From positions 250,501 to 314,500 of the forward strand of contig JAGTTD010000001.1 of NCBI GenBank assembly GCA_018398585.1: 64,000 nt of DNA, written 5' to 3'. The notes beneath the pieces are model-generated. The model had not been told where the DNA came from. It saw only the letters and a program-made list of their open reading frames with translations, and made no database searches. Shown piece by piece: positions 21,523 through 34,011 of the stretch; position 1 is the first letter of the stretch; each line of letters starts with the position of its first letter. The stretch is from Simmondsia chinensis. Lineage: Eukaryota > Streptophyta > Magnoliopsida > Caryophyllales > Simmondsiaceae. The position numbers and the translations under genes were made by a program.

Positions 21523-24500
21523 ATGGCGATAGGGGGCTTTTCGGTCAACGGGGATGTTGCCGACCACGGTGGCCCGATCACTGCTGCCGTCGTTATCACC
21601 TGCATCGTTGCTGCCTCCGGCGGCCTCATTTTCGGTTATGATATCGGAATCTCAGGTACCATAATCCTTTTTCTTTTTCTTTGTTACTTCTTTAGAGGAA
21701 ACTGGTTGGTGTAGCAATTAAAACTTCTCACAATCTCAATTGGTGGCTCAGCAAATATGTGTTTCTTAGCATTACACAAAAAAAAAAAAAAAAAAAAATG
21801 CTAGAGTATGTAAATATATACTTAAGAGTTACAAATTGTGATAATTCGACTATCAAATAGTTAAAATTTTAGAGTCGTTCATTTTCTTTGGCTGAATTAG
21901 TTAATTAAAGAGTTGTTATATTAATGCGATTTATAAACAATAAGAACAATAAAATTATTTTAAAAATTATAATTCTATCCTAATAATAGTAATTTTGGTC
22001 CTTAAATGAAAGGAGACATAACAGTATGAAATCATGATTTTGCTATGACTAAACAAGATTGCCTTCTTACCACCATTAATGTCCATTTATACATCCGCAG
22101 GTTTTTTTTTTTTTTTTTTTTTTTTTGAATTTTCCTTTTTGGCTCTTTGGCAAAAATATTTATGTAAAATTCCTAAGTTGGAAGGATTTCTTTTAAAAAA
22201 AATTAGTAGGCAGGTAACCCATTACCCCCGGCTACCCGCCTGTTTGGAGTTGGTATGGGTATAAGTGAGGCGGGTAGCGGATACGAGTTGGGTGTACTCG
22301 TCCCGTACCCGCCACAGGTATGGGGCTGGTCCAGGGATAGTATTGTATCCTCTCCGCCCCACGTTACAAATATTATATCCGCTCCATTTTGTATCTACTT
22401 GACTTTTAAATTAAAAAATGCTTGTTTAAATTCAATTTCTAAATTGTTTATTAATGTTAAAAAAATATATATAATTTAATGTTTTAAAATAGTATTAAAT
22501 AATTAATACGGGCGAGTATGGATAATCGTTTTGTACCCACGTTAGGGTGGATATGGGGCGGGTAATGGATGCCCCTTGGATACCCGCGGGTAACAGGGTG
22601 AGTATGTGTATCCACTTCATACCCGCGGCGAGTAATGGGACGAGTATGGGTATAAATTTGGGTGGCGGGTACGGGTATGAAAGAGGTATCTTCCGTACCC
22701 GCTCTGCCCTATTGCCAACCCTACAAACCTGGGCCCCCATGGATGGTCTAAAGCCTCCCCAACCACTGGGGCACAAAGGTGTTGGACAAGTTGCAAAGGA
22801 TTAACATTGAGTTTTGGTGAAGCGAGCTTAGAACTGGGTTGACATGGGTTTCATGAATGAATAAGGATCATCCCCATGACATGATAATAACTGTCCATAC
22901 TGTACAAGCAAGGTTCCTTGCTTCCTCTTCCCTTCCCTACTGAAATGTTGGATTCAATTTCTACATTCAATACACATTTCAAAATTTTCTTAGTTTCTGA
23001 AAAAAGTAAGTGATTTAAGATTTTTTTTTTTTTTAGTGTCCGAATAGGCTAGTTAGCATACAAAACAAACCGAAATGAAATCATACAGTACTGTTAAAGC
23101 CGTGATATTTTTAGAGATACATCATGAAGACTTATTCGTGGATGATTTTTATATTAATGAATGATACTGGCATTTTAATCTTCTAAATTTGAATATTTCA
23201 TGTTATTATCCTTCACCCTTGCATCTCAATCGATCATTAATTATAAAAAATAATAATAAATAAATAAATTTACGAAAGCAATTCAAGAAAAGTATGCCAC
23301 AGTGCTGACTGTTAGATATAAGCTACGGAGATGTCATCTACGTACTTATAACATCATTATTGAGATTTGCACTATGCGTCCTGAGTTGTTACACATTATT
23401 AATTCTTCATTAAATATATTTTGTAATGGACCCCGATTTATATATATATAGTCAATGGTGGGTGAGAAAATATGTTAAAGAAAGTTAAAGGCAAAGCCTT
23501 TGAAACTGGACCGTTTGATTCATAACCTAACTCTTGCGCCAGTAATATTGGATCTTGCTGCTTCTTTTTGGCTATTTTCCTTAGCACATCATAGTACTTG
23601 ATGTAACATTGGATTTCTGCTGTAAAAAATACAAAAACGATATTAAACATGTTAAATCGAAGGTGAAATTCGGAGTCCATCAAAGTCGAGTGCATTTCTA
23701 AGGTTTATATTTCTTGAAAATGGGGGATGAGCAGCAAATTGTAGTGAAGAAGAGTATAGGCAATACAAAAACTATAAATGCAAAGATAACAAAAATATCC
23801 CTAAGCTAAACACAAAATACAAAGTGGCCTCAAACACGTTGGAAGCTGACTTTGGGAAGAATAGGTTGGGACAGTGACAAAGTGACTAGGTTCGTATGGT
23901 TCGGTTAGAGAGTTTTTTTTTTATGTATAACGTGCCCCGTAACTCTTTGTTACACATTAAAAGTGAGGCCCATTTTAAGTTGCAATTATATTTCATTTCT
24001 TCCAATTTGACTATTTAAACTTTTAATAGCCTATTGCTTCATAAACTCTTTGACTACTCATCTTACGTCAACATCTTTGCATTATTTATATGTAACTGGA
24101 CAAAATATTACTCTTTTTTTTTATTTGGATTATTTAATGTCACGTTGTCTTTTTTTTATTCCATGCCCTGAGCTAGGTAATATTTATTGTCATGTTGTCA
24201 TTTTCTTGTCTTTGGCTTCTCTTTCCATGAATTGTTAAATGTAGCTTTTGCCTTTGACGAGCACTATTACTATACTAGCGTCATAAATTCAGCATGCTGT
24301 TAGTGTCAAAATTGTCATCGTCATTGTCAGCACAATAATGTAACTTATGAATAACAAGAACCATTATATTACCTAAAAAGCTACAATATTGTTCTGACAT
24401 ATATATATATATTTATAATCTTAATCCAACGTATTTTATTATAACATATATAGAATTAAGTTTGGTGGTAATAGCAAGGTAGAGTGACTAATTGAACGTG

Positions 24501-27500
24501 AGATCCAATTTAATTGCTATAACTTACTCATACTTTATATACGAATATGGGAAATTGATGTAAACGTAGCAACCAACCACCACTTCAAATTCTAATAGCC
24601 CATGTACTTTGGTTATTTTTGTACACTCACATGAAGAATTTAGCATACAAGACTACCCAAAACTCTATGTAAAATAATCAAGATATAGAGTAAGAAAATT
24701 TCCTTATTTTGCAGTAAATAACAACCTATCTATTTCACAAATAAAATTAAACACTTAACTATTGTCTTTAATTTTTTGTAGACCAATCAAAACTCACTCT
24801 TAATCCGTTGGTTTGTTATTATTTTTACTAGTATGAATAATGTAACGGAGTGAGTTAAAGTGTTTTTAAGAGATTGATAGGTGAAGACGTCATTGAGTTT
24901 ATTTGTAAGGAATTTTTCTATTTTTAAGTCAAAAGTTAGGATCTTTCATATATTTTTTTTCCTCACAATAAAGAAGATATTAATATTAGATATTGATTTC
25001 TTTTTAAGAGTGCAAATCTCATTCGAGCTGATCATTTGTAGACCTCATATACTAGCTTCTTAGTCTTAGTCTAGACATAACAATAATAACAAAAATTAGA
25101 GTAGGTTCGAGATTTTGATATACTGATAATTGAGTATACTGATAACCCATGCTAATCAAGTTTTGGTATATCGATAACCAAAATCACCTGCACAGTTTCA
25201 AAATATGAGTCTAACTCTCTGTTATATACACATATACATATACATAAGAAAAAGGAAAATTATTAATTATTTTCTTGTATTTAAACAGGAGGTGTAACGA
25301 CAATGGAGCCATTTTTGGAGAAATTTTTCAAAGGAATACTAAAGAAGAGAAGTGATGCCAAGACAAACATGTACTGTGTGTACGACAGCCAAGTCTTGAC
25401 GGCATTCACATCCTCCCTCTACATTGCCGGATTGGCTGCATCGCTGGTGGCCAGCCCGGTCACCATCAAGTTTGGCCGGAAGTTCTCCATGGTCCTCGGT
25501 GGCTGCACCTTCCTCCTTGGTGCCGCCATCAACAGTGGCGCTGAAAATATTAGCATGCTCATCTTAGGCCGTATTTTGCTCGGTTTTGGAGTTGGCTTTA
25601 CTAATCAGGTGACTCCTGATACACCATTTAGATAGTTAAAACATTATTAGAGTTCAAATTATAATGTAGTGTGGGTCTTAAAGTTTAATCTCCTTAATTA
25701 GGGTGCGGGACGGTCTAAATTTAATGGGAATAAATTAAATATAATAAATATTCAAATATTAGATGGACAACAATATTACTTTTACACTTTTAAAGATTTT
25801 ATCACAAACGTAGTAATAAGTGTTCAAAAAAAAAACTAAGTAATAATGTATAAGGGTCAACATTAAAAATTAATATTATGACAAAATAGCAACTAGTCCA
25901 ACCTTATTATATAATTTAGTTTGATCTGAGCTTTTAATTTTGAGCAATAGTAATGGCATTCGACGAGTATTAATGATATATAATAATATAATAATATACA
26001 GTACATAAGTCTATGAACGAGAACAATACAATAGGTATCTAAAAATTGTATCCAATTATATACTTAACACACACACACACACAAATCAGAATTTTACAGA
26101 AAAAAAAAAAATATATGGTATTTTAATAATTTTTTCACACTATTTTCTAAAAATAGGGTTATTTATATCAAATATCCCTGTAACTTTGTCATTGTATCAA
26201 CGTAGTCCATGTACTTTTAATTGTGTCAATTTAATTTTTTTGTAATGCATATTTTGTCAATTTAGTCCTTTTGTCAAATTCAAGTTAAATTATTGACGTA
26301 ATTTTTAACGGGATAATCACGTTAGATGCAAGTAACACACTACAAATCCACTCATTGACTCAATTTAATCCAATTGTTAACTGAATTATTAAAAATTTTA
26401 TTAAAAACTTAACATAATTTTTACTCTAAGAACCAAATTGACACAATATGAATTGTATAAAGATTAAATTGATACAATTAAAAGTACAAGGATAAAATTG
26501 ATATAATGAGTACAGTATGAGGATATTTGACATAAATAACATAGAAAATATTTATGGAAATAAAATTTTCAAATTTTATGTTGATGTAATATTTTTCTAA
26601 AATTATTGTTCCTTATAACTTGTTTGGATCCTTTCATAAAAATCAAATGTCACAAATATTTTGTCACATATGTCAAAAAAATTATGGCGCAAGCCCTTGG
26701 TGGCACTGGGCTTGTTGTTGTTGTTGTTCTATGTTAAAAAAATTAAGTATTTTGTCACATAAGTATTTAAATATTTTTAAAAATGTAGGCAACACCGGTG
26801 TACCTAGCCGAGGTGGCGCCACCAAAATGGAGAGGCGCGTTCAACACCGCCTTCCAGTTCTTCATCGGCATCGGCGTCGTGGCCGCCAACTGCATCAACT
26901 TTGGAACAGCGCGTTTGCGCATGGGGTGGCGCCTCTCCCTTGGTCTAGCTGTTGTTCCCGCAGCCATCATGACCACTGGGGCCATCTTCATCCCTGACAC
27001 CCCCAGCAGCCTCGTGGAGCGCGGCCAAGTGGACAAAGCAAAGCGCTCGCTTGCCAAAATCCGAGGAGAGTCTGCTGATGTGGAAGCTGAGCTGGCTGAG
27101 ATAGTAAAGGCTAGCGAGGTGGCCAGTTCAGCAAAGGAGGAGCCGTTCATGACCGTATTAGAGAGGCAATATAGGCCTCACCTGGTGATGGGAGTACTAA
27201 TACCGTTCTTCCAACAAGTGACGGGGATCAATATAATAGCGTTCTATGCACCGGTGTTGTTCCAGTCGGTGGGGTTTGGGAGTGACTCGGCCTTGATTGC
27301 AGCCATCATATTGGGTTTGGTTAACCTGGGTTCAATCCTAGTCTCTACCTTTATGGTGGACCGATTCGGGCGACGCTTTTTGTTCCTTCAAGGCGGCATC
27401 CAGATGCTTGTTTGCCAGGTACTTTACTTACCACTTGTTTTGATGCTATATTTAATTAGGGTGTTGCACCTATTGGGCAGCTTACAATTATACAATAAAA

Positions 27501-27995
27501 AAGCATTGCATTATATACTGTAAATAAGTTTAATAAACTTGAGTTTGAGACTTCTCGAATAATATGTATATTATGATGAAGGTGGCAGTGGCAGTGGTTC
27601 TAGCAACAACTACAACAGAGCACCTATCAAGAGAGAAAGCAATAGCGGTGCTTGCGCTAATGTGCCTCTATGCTGCTGGGTTCGGCTGGTCATGGGGTCC
27701 TCTTAGCTGGCTCGTTCCCAGTGAAATCTTTCCCTTGAAAATTAGACCGACTGGGTACAGCATTAACGTTGCCGTAAATTTTGCAACCACATTTGTTCTA
27801 TCACAAACGTTCTTAACAATGCTCTGTCACTTCAAGTACGGTGCTTTCCTCTTTTATGCCGGTTGGATCGCTATTATGACCATTTTTGTGGCCCTCTTCG
27901 TGCCGGAAACCAAAGGGATACCCCTTGATTCCATGGATGTCGTTTGGAAGAATCATTGGTACTGGCGTGGATTTGTTAAAGAGGAGCCCTACTAG
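21523..27995 (+). CDS. STP-family hexose/H+ symporter, four exons
   Basis: Exons: 21523-21655, 25289-25608, 26789-27418 and 27582-27995, with GT-AG introns and matching phases (1,497 nt, 498 residues, normal for the family). It is a major facilitator sugar carrier with about 12 membrane helices, probably importing hexose with protons across the plasma membrane. Seen in order: FGYDIGISGGVT after helix 1; YCVYDSQ; the IKFGRK loop; VYLAEVAPPKWRG; FIPDTPSSL; the sugar-contact motif QQVTGIN at about 293-299; VDRFGRR; WGPLSWLVPSEIFPL; TMLCHFK; PETKGIPLD. The Cys in YCVYDSQ and in MLCHFK match the pair that forms the lid disulphide in plant STPs. Introns 1 (3.6 kb) and 2 (1.2 kb) carry transposon fragments. 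A broken paralogue follows at 28866. Confidence 0.9.
21656..25288 (+). other. hexose carrier intron 1 (3.6 kb) with repeat fragments
   Basis: Contains a CGGGTA/TACCCG-rich block at 22200-22730 that resembles the low-complexity interior of plant hAT elements. Its right edge CCCTATTGCCAACCCTA looks like a hAT terminal repeat; no matching left end was found. The segment 23700-23960 looks like an old LTR fragment (see findings). The rest is AT-rich with poly(T) near 22100. Confidence 0.6.
25609..26788 (+). other. hexose carrier intron 2
   Basis: Donor CAG/GTGACT, acceptor AATGTAG ending at 26788. Contains a short (AC)n tract near 26070 and the 45-bp retroposon tail at 26685. Confidence 0.7.
26685..26729 (+). 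mobile_element. 45-bp minimal retroposon tail insertion
   Basis: Only the end of the shared tail is present (AAGCCCTTGGTGGCACTGGG followed by CTTGTTGTTGTTGTTGTTC). It is bracketed by a 16-bp duplication TATGTCAAAAAAATTA / TATGTTAAAAAAATTA (26669-26684 and 26730-26745, one mismatch). It is an extreme 5' truncation inside intron 2 of the hexose carrier gene. Confidence 0.75.
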
Positions 27996-28865
27996 CTTTA
28001 GAAGCTTTGTGTTGTTCAAAGGAAAATGCTAAATGTATGCAATTTATTTAAATGTGATAAAATGGCCATGAGTTAAGTATTTTGTTTCTAAACTGCGACA
28101 ACCTATTACATTCCAATCTCTGTCTCTTATGTCATTGCAATTTTGTACTTTGTAGTTAAGATTTCTTGACATTCTAAGAGAATTAATATAGTTCTTAATT
28201 CATTTTTTTTCTAAGGTAAAGCAATGTATGCAGCAAAAAATCTTCAAATGGTGCAAGGTTGTTACTTAATAGAATTTGATTTTTAACATGTAACTTAAAA
28301 TACTCATGAACACCCGTTATTTGGAACTTTTGTCATTTAGATACCTTGAGATTCATCTGGGTACCTTGTGTTGGAATCCGAGGAACTTTTGCTAAAAAAA
28401 ATGCCGCTTAGGAACATGCTTACGATAATATATGGTATCCTTCATCGTGATCCAATGTACTTTCGCCCAAAAATACTAACATAGAATATGATTTGGACAA
28501 AATATAGGTATCCTTGGCCTTCATTTTAGACCATTGATACTCATTGAAAACAAGGACTACAACTTGAAAACAAGCGAAAGACAGGAGAAAGTATAGATCA
28601 GAAGGTAAGGAATTATAACTTAGTTTAGAAAATATTCCAATTTCCTTTGAGTTGGTCTTGTTCCTGAATTAGCTTTTCCAACAAAGACAACTAACACCTC
28701 ATACTAGTGGTTTTATTATATAATTTCGGGCTATAACTATTTCAACTCTATTCCGTTCAGTATAATCTATTATATAATTTCACAATTTATTTAAGCGATA
28801 AAACAAAGGAGAAAAAGAATTTAAAAAATAGCAGGAAATTATAATAAATAAAGAAAGAAAAAGAA
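27996..28865. other. intergenic between the hexose carrier and its paralogue
   Basis: AT-rich. The first part is probably the 3' UTR of the carrier gene. No gene seen. Confidence 0.4.
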
Positions 28866-29888
28866 ATGGCTGAAGGAGCTTTGGTAAATGGTGTTGGCAA
28901 GAATACCAATGGAGATCGATTATGATGATTGGCATCTTCATGATATCAGTCTCCTAGTAGCCTCATAGAGAGGGGTAGGGTAGAAGAAGCAAAGAAAACG
29001 CTTATCAAAATCCGTGGAGAATCCAATGTGGATGCTGAGTTAACACACCTTATCAATGCAGCTGAGATGGCAAAGGCGGCAGAAGAAGATCCCTTCGTCA
29101 CAGCAGTCCAAAGGCAATATAGACCACATCTAACTATGGCAGTTGCCATTCCATTCTTCCAACAAGTTACGGGGATTTTCATTGTTGCCTTCTATAGCCC
29201 AGCCATTCTTGCATCACTTGGCTCGGGCAATGATGCTGCTCTAATGGCCGCTATTATTTTGGGTACAATTAACATATTATCTATACCGTTGACAAATTTG
29301 GCCGCAGGACACTCTTCTTACAAGGCGGCATACAAATGTTGGTCTCATTGGTATGTTTACGATCTCGACCTAACTTTAATTTGATTCCCATACAAGCTCC
29401 AAACATACACATTATACTTGTTTGTCGTTGAAAAATGTGGAATCTGTTTTCCATGAAGTTGGGAATGGCTCTACTACGGGCTTTGACGATTGGAACTGAT
29501 GGCACAAAGCCAACAACGAAGAATCATGCGATAGAGATGCTGGTTTTAATGTGCATATTTGGAGCTGCATTTGGATGGTCATGGGTTCCCTTCACGTGAG
29601 CGAGATATTTCCCCTCAAGCTTCGGCCAATAGCATCACGGTGAACCTTGCAAAAACATTTGTGCTATCCCAAACATTCTTGGCAGTGCTCTGTGACTTCA
29701 TATACGGGGCCTTCCTCTTCAATGCATCTTGGCTTGTTATTATGACAATATTTGTCGCATTACTTCTGCCTGAAACCAAAGGAATTTCACTAAACTCGAT
29801 TCATGTAGTGTGGCAAAAGCATTGGTTTTGGCAAAGGTTTGAGGAGCAGCTCCCTCATCTTGAAACTCCAATAAAAACTCGAGTATGA
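28866..29888 (+). pseudogene. STP hexose carrier pseudogene (tandem paralogue)
   Basis: Begins with a normal-looking start, MAEGALVNGVGKNTNGD, that hits a stop at once. It then jumps to the middle of the carrier (from the ERGRVEEAKKTL-like segment near 28967), skipping the first helices. Next come TAVQRQYRPHLTMAV, IPFFQQVTGIF (Asn of QQxTGxN replaced) and an intron-like gap near 29350-29460. After that come KNHAIEMLVLMCIFGAAFGW, a frame break near 29600, and the C-terminal part with TFVLSQTFLAVLC and PETKGISLNS, ending at 29888. It is clearly related to the intact gene upstream. No full-length carrier can be made. Confidence 0.85.
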
Positions 29889-30185
29889 ACCCAATTACTG
29901 AAAAATGAAAGCAAGCATTGGGAGGAGTTGTACGAGATTCGACAATAGAAGACTCCCAACTCGTTCGTTTGAGCTGAAATTAGCCGAGTCCAAGCTTAAG
30001 TGAGTAAAGCCTAAACTCAAATAAGCCTAGATTGAGTTTAAACAAGCCTTAAACTGAATGCTAAGTTTGGAGCTTACCAAGCAGGGCTCGAGCTTATAGT
30101 TTCCGAGATCGGCAAGTTTCAAGCCGAGCTTAAAATAAACGAGTCAAGCCTCAAGCAAATGAGCTCGGACTCATCTCGACTAAAA
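29889..30185. repeat. fragment of an AGCTCG-rich dispersed repeat
   Basis: Repeated GAGCTT, GAGTCAAGCC and GAGCTCGGACTC words at 29960-30180. The same kind of sequence occurs at 44650-45150 and around the copia insertion at 52690-55040. It is probably one diverged transposon family. Ends could not be placed. Confidence 0.5.
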
Positions 30186-30284
30186 ACACCCCATAGAAAC
30201 AATGCCCCTATCAATAAATGGTGGAAACAGAGAAAACCCAAAAAGCCCACAGGCACTTGCTTTCCAGAGAGTCCCCACCGAGTC
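30186..30284 (-). pseudogene. UGT exon 1 relic
   Basis: About 100 bases match the last part of exon 1 of the two UGT genes on the same strand. The minus strand carries counterparts of GLLGF and QPLID (as GFLGF and LLIG), and AGGCACTTGCTTTCCAGA parallels AGGCACTCGCGTTCCAGA at 33489. Nothing upstream or downstream belongs to a UGT, so it is an isolated fragment of a third copy. Confidence 0.65.
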
Positions 30285-31410
30285 CTGTTTTCATATAAGG
30301 TGAGTAAGGTAACGGTGTCCGTACACTCTGGTCCATTTTCTTTATTGATTATTGAAAATGAGTCCCCACCCCCACTTGAAATGTCAAATTTGGGTTAAGT
30401 TAGGTTGTGTTTTCGTTGAGAAACAGCATTTGGCAACAATTATATTGCCTGCTTAGTTGTCGCCTTTTCGAATTTGATTTTCTTTTGTATTCTTTTAGAT
30501 TTATTTCATAGCATGTTTTCCCATTTGTTTTTGGCATTTTGATTTCTTATTATCGTATAAATAACATAAATTTTATTGAGGTTTTATGCCATGTTAATTT
30601 TTCATTAAATCGACCAAGGAGCTTGCTCATGGTCGTTAATGCCATTGAGTAGAATAGCTGGCTGTTCACGTAGGTTTAAAATCTTGATTTATATCGTCAA
30701 ATTAAGATCTTCGCTGGACAGTTGCTTCATAATACGTTACTAACAAGACTTAATTTATCTCATTGAGGGATGCAAATAGAGACAAGCTCTCTTTGTTTGA
30801 TTTAGTCATAAAGCATTGACCATGTTTCTCTAAAGCGCAGCTTTGCTCAATAATGCTAGAATCTTGATAACATCAGAGTTTGGATCAAGAGGCCTACACC
30901 AAATCGTCGGATAACCCAATGGTTATAAGCCATTCGAGGAGCTAAACATATCGAGGATCCCAACTGTTAGGTAGAGGCATCACTCTATTATTGTTTGTCA
31001 AAAAACTCGAAATGAGGAGGCGTTTCACAATTAATGGGCTAATTCGGCTAAAGTTTTGCTTGATTCGCAGACAAAGGCTATGGAATGGAAACTACATAAG
31101 CAGATCAACAATGGTAGAGATTATTCTACAAATCCCAAGCCTATTGGTACAAGAAATTGTAACAAGCTCACGCACAAGAGAAAAGCAAGTAATAACTTAT
31201 ACAATGCAAAAGCAATATGATTTTATTCTTTCGAAGTATGAAGAAGAACGAACTCAAACTCCTCACCGTTACAACTTAAAATAGAAGCTCGTTATGCTAG
31301 ACCACACAAATACGTACATGGAGGTCCAAAGTACCTTTCACGTCCGAATTTGAAACTCATAGATGAGAGTTCAAAACTGGAAGCTCTACTCCAACAACAG
31401 CTTTGAGATT
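30285..31410. other. intergenic, nothing recognised
   Basis: No gene seen. The open frame near 30991-31284 shows no family pattern. The last 150 bases resemble the 3' flank of the broken UGT at 37850-38020, so they are part of the duplicated unit. Confidence 0.4.
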
Positions 31411-33943
31411 TCATTTTTTGGGAAAAAGAACATCATTTCTTAACTTCACAAGATCCAAATACGACGATCCATTTGACGACACCGCCTCGTGTGCTAGTCT
31501 TCCCCACTCTTCCGCCTTCTTCCTCATCTCCTCCCCCTTCTCCCCCTCCATCATTTCCCTCACTTGTGCCTCCACTACCTCTCTCTTCACATCATTATCA
31601 ATCTCTATCCCTACGCCCCACTTGTTGCAACTAAACCAACAATTCGTCTGCTGCTCTGCGAAGAATGGCCAACAGATCATCGGTATTCCAGCACCGATAC
31701 TCTCAAGCGTTGAGTTCCACCCCGCGTGGGTCAAGAAAGCTGCCGTAGCAGGGTGGCTCAACACCTTCTCTTGGTTGCACCAACTAGCTAGCATTCCCCT
31801 GTCTTTGGTCTCCTCCACAAACTCAGGTGGCACACCAGTAGAGTCACCTCCAACGATGTCTGGCCTAATAATCCATAGAAAGTGATGCTTGCTATTCGCT
31901 ATGCCCCACGCAAATTCATCTAGCTTTTCTTTTGACATCGTCGTGACACACCCGAAACTTATGTAAATAACAGATTTAGGTTTTTGGGTATCGAGCCATT
32001 GGAGGCAAGAGTCATCCTCTTTCCACAAGCTATTCCCAAGTGCCCTAGTTTCCTCATCTAATCCGACCTTGTTTAGCATAAGTTGCATGGGACCAAGGCA
32101 GTACATAGGACCATCAATGATGGCTGCCAGGTCACGGAGAACATCTTGCTCTAGGGCCTCGAAGGTGTTGAAGATGACGGGCCAGCCAGATTTACAGGTG
32201 GTCTTTTCAGCTACCAAACAGTATTTGAGAACAATATCGTCAAGAGTCGTAGTCCTAAATAAAGTTGGGATGTCTTTCAAGCATATGCCTTTCATGGATT
32301 CTGGCGCCCAGTCAACCACCGTGTCTAAAGTGCCGTCTGTCAAGTATGAATCTGCTAAAAATGCAACATGAACATAAGATAAACGTCATTTTGAAAAAGG
32401 ATAGCAATATGGTGCTATAGTTAGTAGATGATTATATAAATGTCAACTAAACCAATTACATCATAAAAACCGACCTACTAGAAGGGGAGGTATAGAATTC
32501 TAACTTATAACCTCATGCACAGCATAAACTAGAGCTAGACCACATCAGGGATCTGCTGGGAAAAATTACATCAGGGATGGAAAAATTACATAAAACACCA
32601 CGAAACTGGTAAGCTATATAAAATAACAAACTGCAATTTATGTGGATGAAGGAACCATCTGTCTTAAAAGTTTAAACTGATGGATAAAGGCTCATAATTA
32701 ATTCTATAATCTACTAGTTTATGATAAAGTTAATCTTTTACCTAAGTTTAGTTATTAGATGAAGAACTAGTTTTATTACAAAATAAGGTACCAGTGAATA
32801 TTAAAAAAAAAAAAAAAAAAAAGAAGAAGAATCAATTTGGATAAACTTACCAAATTAAAGATTATTTTTAGACACAAAAAGACAGAGAGACAAACCCCAA
32901 CATACATACAAAGATCATGTCAATGGAGTAAATAACTTAGTTTATTTTAACGATATGATTCTATTGACAATCATATATTTATTTCTTCGTCATTTATGCA
33001 ACTAAATCATCCTTTACCTGGTATGTATAGAAGATCTTAGACATGCTAAATGGTTCAACCCTGCAGATCTGATTTAACATGGTGAAAATAGCACCAAATT
33101 TTTATGGGGTCGTTTCCTGGTTAATTTTAGACTTAATTAAAGATCATTCTATGCCATTCAAACAACAGATCAGGCGTAATCTGTTGAGAATTCCACGTGT
33201 GAGCTTATTTAGTAGAATTCTATATTAGAGTTGTGGGAGTGAAGAGATCTATTTATAAATCTAGTGGCTTATTCCACCTATTGCCGATTAGTTTTAGGAT
33301 GGAACCCCACTTGGGCTTATATGTTAATCTCGTAAGTTGGACCTAAACTTAACATAATCTTAGCCGGATCGAACCAAAACAAAAACCAAACCTAAACCAA
33401 AGCAAAGGGTTTTGAAATTGCACCTTTTAAGGGGACAACGCCCCTGTCAATCAGCGGCTGAAACTGAGCAAACCCCAGAAGCCCACAGGCACTCGCGTTC
33501 CAGAATATTACCACCGGTATGTTCAGCTCCTTCCCTGCCTCCGCCGTAAAGGGCATAGCAAAATCCCCTATTATATGCGTCACCGGCGGGTGTTTCCCAT
33601 CAGCAGCCTCCGCGTTAAGCTTGTGGAGGAGCTCCTTGAAGAACCCAAGGAAGTTAGTGAGCACAGAGTTCCACATCGCGGGAAGGTCCTGAGTGGCGTC
33701 GCCGTCGGAATGGGGGAGACCATCGGGGATGGTAACATAGCGGAAAGAAGGGAGGCCAGCGAGAGCATCGCCTCCGCGGGAGCGGAGGAGGCGGCGGTAG
33801 TTGTACTCAGTGTGAACGAAGGAGATGTGGAAGTTGAAGAAGGGAGAGTGGAGGAGCTTGGCGACTTTGAGGAGGGGGTTGACATGACCTTGCGCGGGAA
33901 ATGGCACCACCACCGCGTGGGGTTTCTGGTCTCCGATCGCCAT
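31411..33943 (-). CDS. UGT85-like UDP-glycosyltransferase, two exons, intact
   Basis: Exon 1 is 33943-33424 (donor AAAAG/GTGCAA) and exon 2 is 32354-31411 (acceptor TTTTTAG, stop TGA). Together they give 1,464 nt and 487 residues, usual for the family. It would transfer a sugar, usually glucose from UDP-glucose, to a small plant metabolite in the cytosol; the acceptor cannot be told from sequence. Catalytic His20 lies in [12 protein letters not shown] and a partner Asp near 127 in IIGDFAMPF. The 44-residue PSPG box (about 365-408) starts WCNQEKVL and ends FFAEQ, with Gln last as expected for UDP-glucose use. It reads HAGWNS where HCGWNS is common. The start at 33943 was chosen over 33961 because the paralogue starts at the same place. 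Confidence 0.9.
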
Positions 33944-34004
33944 CGATTCTCTCTCTAACACTGAAGATGTGTGATTTGGGTGAGATTGAGAGGGGAGTCC
34001 AAAG

Positions 34005-34011
34005 TTTTATA
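34005..34011 (-). promoter_or_regulatory. TATA box of the intact UGT gene
   Basis: On the minus strand CTCTCTATAAAACTTTGG places TATAAAA about 62-68 bases before the ATG at 33943, a sensible distance for a short leader. The broken paralogue lacks this box at the matching place. Confidence 0.6.

Noticed and set aside
33575..33958. Plus-strand open frame opposite UGT exon 1
   Set aside because: Antisense shadow; the minus strand carries a clear glycosyltransferase with conserved catalytic residues.
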